Shown piece after piece: positions 19,523-30,738 of a stretch of DNA of 64,000 nucleotides (within the stretch, counting starts at the first letter, position 1; every line of letters begins with the position of its first letter). The position numbers were made by a program, and so were the translations under genes. The stretch comes from Strigamia acuminata (taxonomy: Eukaryota > Arthropoda > Chilopoda > Geophilomorpha > Linotaeniidae), in NCBI GenBank assembly GCA_949358305.1, contig OX442315.1:1984001-2048000 (forward strand), written 5' to 3'. The notes below the pieces were generated by a model that made no database searches, had not been told where the DNA came from, and worked only from the letters and a program-made list of their open reading frames with translations.

Positions 19523-20200
19523 TTAATCGTTGATTTTGGCTGAGGAAATATCGTTAATAAATGTAAGAATGTCATAATCTGTATAATTGTCTGTTTGTTG
19601 TATTAAATGATTATGACGATGATGTACAAGAAATAAATTAATGCTTAATAATCTCAATTTGAAAAACTCTTTCTCCGACTTTGAATCAGTGTCATAATTT
19701 AAACTAGGTTGAAATAATATACTTGGATAATAATTCATGACCATCGTGGACAATTCATTTCCAAATTTGTGTATTTTATAATGATAACTACACATACCAC
19801 ATGGCAGTAATTCATCGCAAACTTTGAAAAACCAATATAATGTAGTAAAGCAATTTTGTAATAACGGTTTTTCATCATCTAGTGTGGTTTGATAATCGCC
19901 TAGCGTCATCATCTTGGATTCCATTCGATATACATATCGATGCAAAAAAGCCCAATAAAAGGGACCCCATACGAATTGTCCCTTTCGCTCATTTTTCTTT
20001 ATAATTTCATTCAAGTATGTTATTGAAAAATCATTATAATCTTCTGAGAATATTTCAATGTTGGTTATTGTATAATGAGACAACTTTAGATACGCTTCAG
20101 CTGTTTCCCTTTCATCGTCTGTAATTATGCTAGTTGATGATAAGTAGTTCACACCTTTCTCAAAAACGTCATCATCTAAAACAACACTAATATTTCGCAT
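19523..20200 (-). CDS. P33-like Erv/ALR sulfhydryl oxidase
   Basis: This 225-residue protein shows the Erv/ALR flavin-linked thiol oxidase signature: WGPFYWAFLHRY (78-89) for FAD binding, followed by the redox CGMC motif at 134-137 in LLPCGMCSYHYKIH. Such oxidases form disulfides in virion proteins; the baculovirus/nudivirus core gene P33 (Ac92) is this family and needed for virion production. The N-terminal about 75 residues are helical and acidic. I used the only in-frame ATG, at 20200. The same frame is open for another 68 codons upstream with protein-like sequence but no ATG, so the true start may be different or lost. It is convergent with the 118-aa ORF. Confidence 0.82.
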   Translation of the reverse strand: MRNISVVLDDDVFEKGVNYLSSTSIITDDERETAEAYLKLSHYTITNIEIFSEDYNDFSITYLNEIIKKNERKGQFVWGPFYWAFLHRYVYRMESKMMTLGDYQTTLDDEKPLLQNCFTTLYWFFKVCDELLPCGMCSYHYKIHKFGNELSTMVMNYYPSILFQPSLNYDTDSKSEKEFFKLRLLSINLFLVHHRHNHLIQQTDNYTDYDILTFINDISSAKIND

Positions 20201-22059
20201 CAGATATATCGATGATTCTAAAAACCTTAAAATTACGTAACCACAATGATCGTGTTTGTGAAATAGACATGTATATCTTTCACGTAGATCAGCATTTTCC
20301 TCAATATTAGCATTTTCCTGAGTAACCGGTGCACTTAGCGCACTTCGTAAAATGAAATGTGAAAATGTATAAAGCAGTTTTCTGTCAGAGACTTTTCGGT
20401 TTATTTACTTGAACAAATCATCCATTAGATTTTTTTAAATATCATATTATTCGACACTTATAATGCACTATATGAAATTAAAAATTATGTTTTATTTTCA
20501 ACTGCTATTACAAATTGTTGCGATCCGGATATTTATCCTGAGGTATACTTACCTTTTCTCAAGATAAACCGCTATTGAGATGCCGCTTATAGGTCTTAAA
20601 CTCTGTTGTCCTGTAAAATGTGTCTAGGGGTGAATTTTTATTTAAAGATAACTCAAGTTTTATTGAACAAAAATAATACAAAACAACTTTATTCGGTATT
20701 TTACAAGTATTTTACTAGGAACTATAATAAAATGAATTGTTAATTAATTAATGACTAGAAATTAATGAAGAAAGAATAGAAATGAAACGTGAGCAACAAA
20801 GCTCACGTTTGAACAAAGGAAGATTTTGTGTATGCAACAAACGGCACACACAAAATGGCGAGGCGGACTCGCTGAGACAAATTTCACTCTTGTATAAAAG
20901 TAGCAAGACACAGGCGCTAGACACGTTTAACCGATCAGTTTATGTGTTGGCTCAGCATGATGTGTTGCAGTGACGGCTCAGATGGGGTAGGCACTGGAAG
21001 GGTTTTATGTATAGTGCGATCAAGAAATAGCCCCCTTTTTGTACAAAAGTAACTAGACACATGGGCTAGACACTTTTAACAGATCGGTTAAAGTGTTGGC
21101 TCAGCACAATTTATTGCAAGGCCAGCTCAGATGATTTCAACATGAAATTACAGTATTCAGAGCCCTGTACTCTGATAAATGACTGATAAATGATAAATAA
21201 TACGGAGTAAAAGCGATGGTTCACGGCAAGTGTTTTTGCTCGTGCGGCAGTGATGAGAGCCCCAGTGAGCAAGCTCAATGACACTCTCGCAATGGTCGGC
21301 AGTAAGCAGGTAAAAAATTCGCTACTCGTTCGATGGCTCAGACTGTAAGCTCCGGAGGGACTCTGTGGTGGCTTACAGTCGTTCGCGATGGTGTACGAGC
21401 AGTAGTTTACTCTGTCGGCAATGGCGAGTCTCAACAAGACTCAGCAATGGTCGGCGGTGAGCGGTTTTCTCAGGCGTTACCCAAGATTCGTAATCAAGCG
21501 CAAATGAGGCTGGTTCCACCGATAAAACAGTGGAAACAGCAGAATCTCAACTCACCAAACGTTACACGGCCAATACTTGGATCCAGGGTGAAGTTCTAAG
21601 CTGTAATCTTTGTGTGTTGTTGTTGATGAATATGTGTCGAGAGAGAGTCAAGCCCAAATAGCCCGGTGCTAGGTCTACCCCCTGAGGAAGAAACACGTGA
21701 TTGTTGCTATTGGTTGAAAATGTATCATTATTCTTGTATCCCTCCAGAGCGGCGCTGCGACTTGGCGAGAGCGAATTTTGAATTTTGATTCTGATAAATG
21801 ACAAATTAGATTGTAAAAGTCACGAAAATTGAATGAATAAACAAACATCGATTGCCATAGAAACATATTAACGCCACAGTCCAGTCAAAATACACGGGAT
21901 AAAAAAAACGAAGAAAAAATTGCAAATGTACTTTAATAATACTTTAATTGCCGAGCAAAGTGAATAAAAATGTTTTTGTTTCTTTGAAAAGTGTAATACA
22001 AATATCTTAACAAGCGAAATAATAATACCGATTAAATAAAAAGTTCCTTAATACAAAAT
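20201..22059. repeat. Gene-poor region with direct repeats, retroelement-like
   Basis: A block at 20891-20985 (tgtataaaagtagcaagaca and following) recurs at 21040-21134 with about 80 percent identity, spaced by 149 bp and including a TATA box. Another short repeat, aatggtcggc[ag]gt[ag]agc, lies at about 21291 and 21448. The pattern suggests U3-type enhancer repeats of an LTR. A hAT-type end is at 21652-21688. No coding sequence is supported apart from the open extension of the P33-like frame (20201-20404). Confidence 0.45.
21652..21688 (-). mobile_element. hAT-like transposon end upstream of thymidylate synthase
   Basis: On the minus strand it begins cagggggtagacctagcacc and resembles typical CAGGGG...CTAG hAT ends. 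A related copy is at 23133-23171 in the same orientation. Confidence 0.4.
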
Positions 22060-22137
22060 ATGTCCACGCGACGTCCCCAAAAAAAAATTATTAAAAACCT
22101 CCTCGTTTCAAAACCAATCATTCATCCTCTAATAACA

Positions 22138-23046
22138 ATGGCAACCGACGCGAACCAAGTGGAACCCCTGAAGAGATCTTCCCATTGCGAATACAAATAT
22201 CTTGACCAGTTGCAAGAGATATTAGACCACGGTAAGCTGAGGAAAGACCGAACGGGCACCGGAACCCTCTCGCTTTTCGGCATGCAAGCGCGGTACAGTC
22301 TCCGAGACAACCAAATGCCGCTAATGACGACTAAGCGCGTTTTCTGGCGCGGCGTGGTGGAAGAACTGCTCTGGTTCATCAAAGGATCGACGAACACCAA
22401 AGACTTGAGTGAAAAGGGCGTCCGAATATGGGACGGAAACAGTTCGCGCGAGTTCTTGGATCGCGTCGGACTGACCGACAACCCAGAAGGCGACGTCGGA
22501 CCTGTCTACGGCTTCCAATGGCGCCATTTCGGGGCCGAGTATCGTGGCGCTCATGCTGATTACGACGGACAAGGCTTCGATCAGCTGCAGCACGTCGTGG
22601 ATTTAATCCGCAACGATCCTGACAACAGGCGAATTATAATGTCGGCGTGGAATCCGACGGACGTTGCGCAAATGGCGCTGCCGCCTTGCCACGTTCTGAC
22701 CCAATTTTACGTGAGCGAGGGCGAGTTGTCCTGCCAACTTTACCAGAGATCGGCGGATATGGGACTCGGTGTGCCCTTCAATGTGGCGAGTTATTCGCTG
22801 CTGACGCGCATGCTCGCCCACGTGGCGGATTTGAAGCCTGGCGACTTCGTTCACACAATGGGCGACGCGCACATTTACATCAATCACGTTGAAGCCGTGA
22901 AGACGCAGTTGGCGCGCACACCGAGGTCGTTTCCCAAGCTGTTTGTGGACAGGGCTGTGGCTAATGTGGACGAATTTGTAGCCGGGGACTTTCGTTTAGT
23001 TGGGTATAACCCACATCCAGCAATTAAAATGGACATGGCAGTTTAA
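22138..23046 (+). CDS. Thymidylate synthase
   Basis: This enzyme converts dUMP and methylene-tetrahydrofolate to dTMP. All hallmarks are present: RTGTGT for phosphate binding, RRIIMSAWNP, the catalytic cysteine in ALPPCH, and the C-terminal NPHPAIKMDMAV tail. The frame also opens at 22060 and would add 26 basic residues, but the ATG at 22138 has a better context (aacaATGgc) and marks the point where the GC-rich coding composition begins. The 302-residue length is normal for animal enzymes. The gene is intron-less and far GC-richer than the viral ORFs nearby. Some nudiviruses and WSSV carry this gene, so a recently captured viral copy, a host retrocopy or a resident host gene are all possible. 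Transposon ends of one family lie on both sides. Confidence 0.95.
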   Translation: MATDANQVEPLKRSSHCEYKYLDQLQEILDHGKLRKDRTGTGTLSLFGMQARYSLRDNQMPLMTTKRVFWRGVVEELLWFIKGSTNTKDLSEKGVRIWDGNSSREFLDRVGLTDNPEGDVGPVYGFQWRHFGAEYRGAHADYDGQGFDQLQHVVDLIRNDPDNRRIIMSAWNPTDVAQMALPPCHVLTQFYVSEGELSCQLYQRSADMGLGVPFNVASYSLLTRMLAHVADLKPGDFVHTMGDAHIYINHVEAVKTQLARTPRSFPKLFVDRAVANVDEFVAGDFRLVGYNPHPAIKMDMAV

Positions 23047-23566
23047 TAAATAATGTTGTGATATTGAATAAAAATGTTAAACTTGTTTAATGCAGAGTCT
23101 CGAGGGTCCTTAGAATTTGAAGGGCCCGTGGCTCAAGCCTTAATAGCCGGGTGCTAGATCCGCCCCTGATTGCACCATAATTCCTGCTCTTGCGTAATAT
23201 CCTGACCAAAAGAGAGTGGAGCACACTCCGTAAGTCACACTTTAGTTCTGCGCACTAACCGTGCGCCGTGAGCTCAATTTGGGGCAGAAGCATGGCAATC
23301 CTACACATGCAGGCCTGGCGCACTTTGTATCTGCGGCAAATAGTGGTGTAAATATGCTAGGGAAGTTTTCATCCCCTAATTATGTAATTTGGTTTGGCGT
23401 GTCAAACCAAAATAAAATAAAAATATACAGTTTTTTAGTGGTTACAAATTTATTTCACAAATAAATAAAATATACTTCAGGGTCACCACAAAATCAGAAG
23501 AAAGGCAACCATAATATTGTATTGCAACCTATTTGTTTATCGGATTTGGACAAATAAACCATATGT
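23047..23566. other. Post-TS region with hAT-like end
   Basis: AATAAA words follow the TS stop within 30 bp and could serve as its polyadenylation signal. At 23133-23171 the minus strand reads as a CAGGGGCGGATCTAG-type hAT end. The rest shows no gene. Confidence 0.4.
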
Positions 23567-24139
23567 TTAATTACAATTTACAAAATTAAGAAACGCTGAG
23601 ATGCGGTTCTGTTTGAACATTTTCAGATAAATGTGTTCATTACTTTTATATGTATTTAACAAGGTTTGATGTTTTTTCCCATTGACGTGTTTGTGTACTT
23701 TGCTTCTAGGATCTAATAAACACGCCGACAATACATTATAGTTTACACAATAAGACTTATGATCTCTAAATAGAAACTTTTTTTCAACAACACCTTGTTC
23801 TCTACACACCTCACATCTCCACATAACATTGCATTTGTTTAATGATTCAAACAATGAAATCTTATTGCATATATCATGTGCTAAATCACCGCATTTAATA
23901 AGCGATTGCAATAATCCATGCATAACAATTGGTGGAGCATGATTTCTTTCGTAATCATCTTCTTGTATCGCAAAATATGCTCTCTTGATAGCAACAATCA
24001 ATTTCATTGGAGATCTTGGACTAGTTTTGATATTTGGTATCCATATGTTGTGATTTTCTTTATGTATGCCATACGGATGATATGCTCGTTCGGATTTTTT
24101 TATATAAGTCCAGAAATTATTTCTGTCTGCGTAAGCCAT
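23567..24139 (-). CDS. Hypothetical viral protein with Cys motifs, 190 aa
   Basis: This intact AT-rich ORF has one CxxC (WRCEVCREQG, about 109-118) with further cysteines downstream (about 133 and 143) and a His/Lys-rich patch (SKVHKHVNGKKHQ) that could complete a zinc site. N-terminal features include YHPYGIHKENHNIWIPN. I considered Ac81 and LEF-5 as possible core-gene identities; size fits both, but I see neither the Ac81 membrane segment nor a four-Cys TFIIS ribbon, so I leave it unnamed. It is the first of three minus-strand ORFs of this block, read last. Confidence 0.5.
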   Translation of the reverse strand: MAYADRNNFWTYIKKSERAYHPYGIHKENHNIWIPNIKTSPRSPMKLIVAIKRAYFAIQEDDYERNHAPPIVMHGLLQSLIKCGDLAHDICNKISLFESLNKCNVMWRCEVCREQGVVEKKFLFRDHKSYCVNYNVLSACLLDPRSKVHKHVNGKKHQTLLNTYKSNEHIYLKMFKQNRISAFLNFVNCN

Positions 24140-24358
24140 TACAACGCTATATTTTCGCGAGTGAATATAGTGACAACTCTTGTTATATTATCGGATCAGA
24201 CAACTGATTTTTTTCTTACACCCTTAACTAATGATTTATGATTTCAAATGAAAGTGATAAAAAGTGAGCAGTACATATACCTATCTAAAATTGTATTAAA
24301 TATGTATACAGTAATTAATTATAATAATTATACTACCATTTAATTGTAAATAAACAAT

Positions 24359-24586
24359 TTAATTGCTGAATTTAATTTCTATTTTTGCTAAAAATATTCG
24401 TCCTGATCTTAATGTAAATTCGCATACATCTTCATTGTTTAAACCTAACTTACAGCCTAATGAAGCATTAATTATTAAATTATTTTCAACTTGCGAGCAA
24501 TTTATTTTCAGTTTTTTAATTGAGTCAACATTGTTCATAATAAAGTCAGCTGTATCGTCAACTGAAATACTTAGTTTAGTTTTCAT
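24359..24586 (-). CDS. Hypothetical small viral protein, 75 aa
   Basis: This short intact ORF starts at 24586 and overlaps the end of the upstream 251-aa ORF by 11 bp, a typical tight viral arrangement. The sequence is amphipathic with alternating hydrophobic residues and no recognised motif. The sense of the overlap argues that it is real, but there is little else to support it. Confidence 0.4.
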   Translation of the reverse strand: MKTKLSISVDDTADFIMNNVDSIKKLKINCSQVENNLIINASLGCKLGLNNEDVCEFTLRSGRIFLAKIEIKFSN

Positions 24587-25331
24587 GCTTAGAATGTGTC
24601 AGAATAAACTTTTTTAAATATGACAACGACTTGATGTCCTGTGTACAATAAAAACAATTTACCATCAAATATAAATATAGATTTTTGTTCTTTTCATAAA
24701 AATCTCGTTTAATGTTATTGAAATGAATAAATATCTTTTTCCGTTTCTTTTTTTTAGTTTCTTTCTGTATTATGTTGTTGAATAAATTAAATACTACAAA
24801 ATAAAATAAATAAACAAAATTTTGATCAAAGTTTGTAAATGGCACCATGTCCCACATATTTCTAATAGTATCCAAAAATGCAGAAAAAATATCATTGTTT
24901 TTACTTAGGATATTATTTTTAAATGTTTCAAATAAACTAATAGGAGAAGTAAGTTGAACACAGTATTGTGGGCCTAAAATATGAAAGCTGTCGTAAAGTG
25001 TTACAGGACATGTAGTGAAGTATAATCGAAACACTTTTTTCAGATACCTAGAAACATAAACAATGTTATCATCTGAACAAGCGTCCAGATTCTTAATTAC
25101 CGGTTTTAATTTACATCCGGCATACAAACAATCATAATCGTGACTCAAATAAAAACTATCTTTGTTTAAAACAATTGCTAAAAATCTTTTCTGTAGCAGA
25201 TGCAGGTGAATATTCTGAGATTTTGTTAGCAAGACTACCTTTTTGTTTTTATGTCTAAGTAAATGAGTTACAACATGTTTGATTTTTACGCTAAAGTATT
25301 TAGTGGCTGTTTGTAAGGAATCGGATTTCAT
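24576..25331 (-). CDS. Hypothetical viral protein, 251 aa
   Basis: This intact AT-rich ORF is rich in Lys, Phe, Tyr and Leu. A hydrophobic stretch at about 167-184 (NFVYLFYFVVFNLFNNII) could be a membrane helix or a buried helix, and is followed by a lysine cluster (KETKKKKRKKIF) that could be a nuclear signal or a membrane stop. I could not connect it to P47, LEF-5 or a PIF. The stop overlaps the start of the 75-aa ORF, so the two are likely co-transcribed. Confidence 0.5.
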   Translation of the reverse strand: MKSDSLQTATKYFSVKIKHVVTHLLRHKNKKVVLLTKSQNIHLHLLQKRFLAIVLNKDSFYLSHDYDCLYAGCKLKPVIKNLDACSDDNIVYVSRYLKKVFRLYFTTCPVTLYDSFHILGPQYCVQLTSPISLFETFKNNILSKNNDIFSAFLDTIRNMWDMVPFTNFDQNFVYLFYFVVFNLFNNIIQKETKKKKRKKIFIHFNNIKRDFYEKNKNLYLYLMVNCFYCTQDIKSLSYLKKFILTHSKHEN

Positions 25332-25614
25332 TGAAGCGACTTGATGTCAAACATAATTCTGTAATCATACGACAAAATTTGTTTAACATATTTGAGATTT
25401 TTTAATGTAAACTGTAATATATTTTCTTTTCTTAATTGAAATATAATGAGATATTATAATTAAATTTGTTATATCATATTTCAAAGTTTATTTATTTGAA
25501 ATCAGTATCTGCTATATAAAATAAAGAAACCCTTAAATAGTACTTGCTGAGATTGAGAGTAGTTAGACTTAACTCCATTATTCATAGGACAACACAGATT
25601 TTAAACATCATAAA
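25332..25614 (+). promoter_or_regulatory. Probable promoter and 5' UTR of the BEN gene
   Basis: The stretch between the viral ORF and the first BEN exon holds a TATA-like gctatataaaata at 25512-25524, about 95 bp before the ATG. No other structure is seen. Confidence 0.4.
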
Positions 25615-28600
25615 ATGGCGTCTTGTGATAATACTTACAGCAGCTCTGATGATAGTGATGAATCTCGAACATCCGGTATAGGAAGTAAATGTTAAGTACA
25701 GTAGAACTTCGATTGTCGGAGCACCAGTTATTCGAACAATCAGTTACACAAACAGCATTAAGCGTTTTTTTTTTCCATTTTTTTTTCATACATAGTACAG
25801 TATGTTTATAAACCTAATGCTCGATTTTAAGAAAATTAGGTTTTATGAACATGCATGTCTTCTAATTAGTCTGAATAATCGAGGTTCTGCTGTAATCATA
25901 TGCTATACCAATAAGCGCATTCAATTCCAAATTACCAAAATCCGACTACAAAACCCAGAATCTGTTTTAAAAAAAACGTGTTGAAATCCCAAGAATCCAT
26001 CCCTATATGGATTTTGAGAATCAGGTTTTCAAGAACCTGATTCTTGAAATATGACGCGTTTGGCATTATTTCCGTCAGGAAAAATTGAAAGGGTAGTTAT
26101 TTGAATTTGGAATTGAACGCGTGTATTATAATGGCCATTTCTGCCACGAAGAAGCTTATTATAACGGTAATTTCCGCCAGGGAAAATCGAGAGAATTGTT
26201 TTTTTTTTCAATTTGGAATTGAGCGTATATTTCAGACATTATTCTGTATTTCAACCTTTCCCGATGTTTTTTATATTGGTGTGTTCTGAATTCTAAATTT
26301 ATCAGCACACGAAATTGAACATTTCACATCCTTTTCATCTATTCCCGTCTCCTCACAAAATTACTAAAACTCATTCTTAGGCCAGTAAACACTAGGGGGT
26401 TTAATTAATTAAGCAAATTTTGTAATTTTGCAACTTTAGCAATTTTGCATTTTTGGATTTGTCACATGGTATCAGTTCCACCAATCATGTGCATAATTAC
26501 AAAAACACAAAACAGAAAAAATACACAATCACAAAATCAAAGGTAGTTTTGCTATTTTGACAAAATGACAGCAGCCAAGCTCAATCCAAGTGGTCATCAC
26601 AAATTGTGATGACCAATTAGTTGCAAAAACAATCTCATGATTTTGCAATTTTGCAATTATTTAAATAGTCACATGACTTCCTATTTACTATATTGGGTTT
26701 TAGTTATTATACCCAACCAATTTTAAAATGTTATGCAAAATAACTAGTTCTATTTGTATGATGGAACAAAATTTCTTTTAATAAGGAGCATTTTAATAAA
26801 TATAAGTTTCACAGATCGCACCAGAGCCATTGAGTTTCCTAGCTGTAATACAGTCATGGATGCATCACCATATTGATGATATGCAAGGATACAAGTTAGC
26901 TACTTAGATAGAGCTTGGATGCCTCCATTTTGTTTTGAGTTTCACAAGCATCAAAATCACTTCTTAACAAAATCACAAAACTACCTTTTAGATGTTTTTG
27001 GGATTTTGTATTTTCGCTCTCTTGTACTTTAGTGAATGTGAATGTGATTGGTAGAACAGATATCACATGACAATACTTAAAAATCACAAAGTTGTCCAGA
27101 TCACATAATTGAAAAATTGACTAAGTTAATTCATTGTAATCTCATTTTTGGAGACATCAAAGAATAATGATTCTGTGATTAATGCAAAATCACAAAATTG
27201 CAAAATCATTCATATAATGAAACCTAGTATAATAATAATGTGATAATTTAATTTGCCATTTACAGACAAAAGCGAACTTCTGAAATATCCAAAACGGTTA
27301 AAACTAATGAAAAGAATATCTACAAGTTCAGCATCAAATGAAATGCAGATGGATTGGCGAGAGGTGAATGCTTTTATTTAAAAAACAAGTTTTTTTTTTA
27401 CTTATTGACATTTACCTGCCCTAAAGCCTATCCCGATAGCTGAATCTCCTGAATCACCGCTATTACAACAACTTGACTCCGATGCTGCCTGTGAGAATTG
27501 TGAAACGCATAAACAAAAAAATAATCTGTTAAAAGCAACAATTAACAAACTACGAGAAAAAATAGGTAACATTTGTCCAAATAACCTTTTGTCAAATCGT
27601 AGAGTCGGTGGTACCATTATGTAAACTAAGCAACACGCTTAGAATGCTAACATTGGGATGTAAAAATGTGAGAAGCTTTAATATTTGGGACATCTGATTG
27701 TATCAGGCATCCCAAGTAAGCACCCGTCAACAGAATTAACAGTTATTCCATAAAATTGGTAGTGCCCAAAAAAAAAGCATTTTTTTTCCTTTAATAAATT
27801 TTCTTTCCATTATGGACTTCAGAGTCCTGCCAAATAGATAGCACCAAATAACATGCACATTTATAATTTACACTTTTTTTTAGAGGAAATCACCAATGCA
27901 CAATCAAATCATTCTGTATTGGTTGACATAAAAGATGATTCAAAGTTAAAATGCTCTAAAGACGATGGCAAATTGGAATCTAAGCACAACGACAGCTTGG
28001 TGTTTAAGGACGCTGTTGATGCTGCAGATACTGATTCTGATGACGGTGTCAAATTTGAATCCAATGATTGTATTAATAGATCTTCTAGTGAAGTAATCAA
28101 TTCCCTAAAATCTGTCAATACTGACAAAGAAGACAGTCATGAAAAGGTAACCAAATCAAACAAGATAACCAAACCAGACACGGCAATCGAGACAGTCATG
28201 GCAACCAAACCCCATAAGGTAATTAATTATAAAACAATCATCATGAAAAAAAAGTAACATATCAGGCAAGTTAATCAAATCAGACAGGATAATCTATCAA
28301 ACAATTACCGGTGATGTATTTAGGGTGCGACACGCCTAGAAGCGGCATTGTTTTTCGCGCCTAGCAATCTGTATTACATTGTTTGCAATTGCTAAACGCA
28401 ACGTGCTGTCCCTGTAGTGTTCCAGAATAACGTGGCGCAAAACGTTTGAATAACTTGGCACTACAAGGGCTAATAAAAGGGCGAAAAATTGGCATAACAT
28501 TCTCTTTCCCGCCTCCATTCCAAGTGTAACCACGTACAGAATGATGACACATTTTGCTTGAAAAGATTTTGAATGTGCCTCATGTTGCTTACAACGGGTT

Positions 28601-29504
28601 GAACCGTTTCTTTCCACTCTGCAAAGTCGCCAGGCGAGATCGCTAGTGGGAAAATTTGCCGGTCTGCAACTTTTGCGCGAATTTTATAAAAACCATGTGT
28701 TAAATTTTTTAATTTCTTACTTACATGTGTAGTATAACGAAGATAATTAACGTAAGGACGTTTATAGACTCTTAGTTAAGTTCAGGATGTTTACACATTA
28801 TTTTTGGACAAAGTAGACCTAGTCGCATAAAATGTATGTTTATAGGGGATGTTTTTTGTTTATGCCGCGACGCACAAAATTGCGTACGCTTCCCGAAACT
28901 CAACGTCGCGCTACGAAATCGTATACGCATGTTATCGTAGAGATCAATATAATATTAACTCTTGAATGAATATAAAGTCAAACTGTGGCATTTGTAAAAA
29001 AAACTTCTTCATTTCTTTTTGAATAATAGTATCTATTTTATTATGCAAAAAATTTAACTTGTAGGAACTTGTTCACATCGGGCATGACGTATACATAGAC
29101 CAGAAAAAGCTATCTCGTTGTGACTATGATAAAAACAGACCAACTCTATATGTAATTTCATTGCTGAAACTGGTATTTTCCGAAGAAGAATTACAAAATT
29201 CAGTTCTTTCAAAAAGATGTAAAGCTTGGAAATCGAGTACACTAAATAATTCCAACCAACAATTATCTGTTTTAGATGAAAACAAATTAAACGTTATTAT
29301 CGGTAAGTAACTATAATCTTTGTTATCAAAAAAAAAATTTAATATACGATTACAGAATACACATTACAAGTTTGCACTGCAATAACGGCATCGTCAGTAC
29401 AACAACTCAGAAAATCACTCGCCTCTTATATGAGCAAACTACAGAATCAAGGTGCAAAAGCAAGAGTTGCCAAAACTCGAATACGCCCCAACAAGCATAT
29501 TTAA
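25615..29504 (+). CDS. BEN-domain protein, six-exon host-type gene
   Basis: I assembled six exons with GT/AG borders and continuous phase: 25615-25684, 27266-27363, 27427-27565, 27884-28218, 29065-29302 and 29356-29504, giving 342 residues ending at a TAA. Exon 3 encodes a short coiled coil (CETHKQKNNLLKATINKLRE). Exon 4 is an acidic, Ser/Asp/Lys-rich linker. Exons 5-6 encode a BEN domain with the usual LYVISLLKLVFSEEELQNSV core, the LDENKLNVI helix and a final TAITASSVQQLRKSLASYMS helix. BEN domains bind DNA and recruit chromatin regulators in animals; a few poxviruses and polydnaviruses carry them too. The introns and composition mark this as cellular. Introns carry hairpin repeats. No frame breaks are visible, so the gene may be functional. 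Confidence 0.8.
25915..26240. mobile_element. MITE-like inverted repeats in BEN intron 1
   Basis: The word gcgcattcaattccaaatta (25915) faces gaatttggaattgaacgcg at about 26102-26120 and a further related copy near 26206-26224. The same word family occurs at 61769. Hairpin cagattct/agaatcag-like pairs lie inside. It behaves like a small non-autonomous element family. Confidence 0.4.
26390..27232. mobile_element. Inverted-repeat AT-rich element in BEN intron 1
   Basis: The ends cactagggggtttaatt and ataatgaaacctagt are imperfect inverted copies. The interior is full of attttgcaattttg and its complement. This probably is a decayed MITE of about 840 bp. Confidence 0.35.
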
Positions 29505-30738
29505 ATCTGAAGAATCATGTGTCTTGGAGATAATCTCACCCTCTACCACACTTGAACAGGGAACAACAATTACAGGTGAATATATTATAGGTCCTTCTGT
29601 TTGCTGGTTTAAGTTTATCTTTCAAGTGACATAAAAATCAATCTGGATTCGATAACATCAGCTTGTTCACATCTCATGAATATAATATGCAATCAATTGT
29701 CTTGCCTCAACTAAGACATTGAAAAAATAATTCAATATACTTGTTGTAAACTCGTTTTAATAGATAGCAGTTATAACACCCTGCTTGTTTCATATATTTA
29801 AAGTATAATAACCAATAATTAACTTTGTATAATCAATAAAAAATAAACAATTGAAAAAAAAACATGTTTTTATATGTAAATAAGTACTACTGCGTTTACA
29901 TACACATTTCGAATGAGGTGAAATATTATTCCATGGACACAACTGAGATGACAAGGATTATTCGAGGAATGTGAATAATTTCTAGCAGAAAGTTGTTTAA
30001 CCCCCCCACCCCAACCTAGGATCAATTTTTAACTTCCAAAGTATTTTTATTTTTTTTCTCAAAAAAATATTCGGATTTTCATTTTGAAATTTCATATATT
30101 TTCATTTAACATCATAACAAACAACAATAAAAAAAATAATAGATTTAAAAATCACAAAATTTTTTTTTAACAAAATTCCTTTGTTACACACTACTTTTGA
30201 ATGCAATGTCAATTATTTTTGTCGCTCTTTTTGGCACATTCCGAATTGCTTAAATTTTTTCAGAAACATGAAATACTCAGAGAATAAGATCATTTTCACT
30301 CATTTTCGGCTTGGGATAAAAAATGACCAGGGTTGGGTGAGTAAGGGATTATTTTTAGGTTGTGACTACGAGGATTAATCCAAGTGGCATTTCTTGACAT
30401 TGGTTGTCACTGCTGCCATGTCAACATTATCCATAATATTTATAGAGTTTCCTTCCTTGTTTGTATGACTAAGACGCTGTCATGAAAGGTCGTTTACAAA
30501 GCGAAATGTTGGCAAACCCAATCCCTAATGTTTGGCAGTACAGAGTTTTAAGAAGCAATAACTATGTAAGCTCATTAACAAAAAATTCCTTTAGGTAAAG
30601 TTTTAAGTTTACCAAGTTACATAGAAAATCTATGAGTTTTAATGACATGAGGACATGTCAGACAAGGGTCGGATTATCGAAGAATTGGGCTAAGAGTTGG
30701 ATTATTGAGACTCTGCTCTACTTTATAGCAATTGGTAT
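29505..30738. other. Intergenic, no gene seen
   Basis: AT-rich DNA after the BEN gene with AATAAA words at about 29837 and homopolymer tracts around 29990-30180. No ORF, terminal repeat or RNA gene is supported. Confidence 0.4.

Noticed and set aside
22122-22892. Long antisense ORFs over thymidylate synthase
   Set aside because: They are shadows produced by GC-rich codon bias of the real gene.
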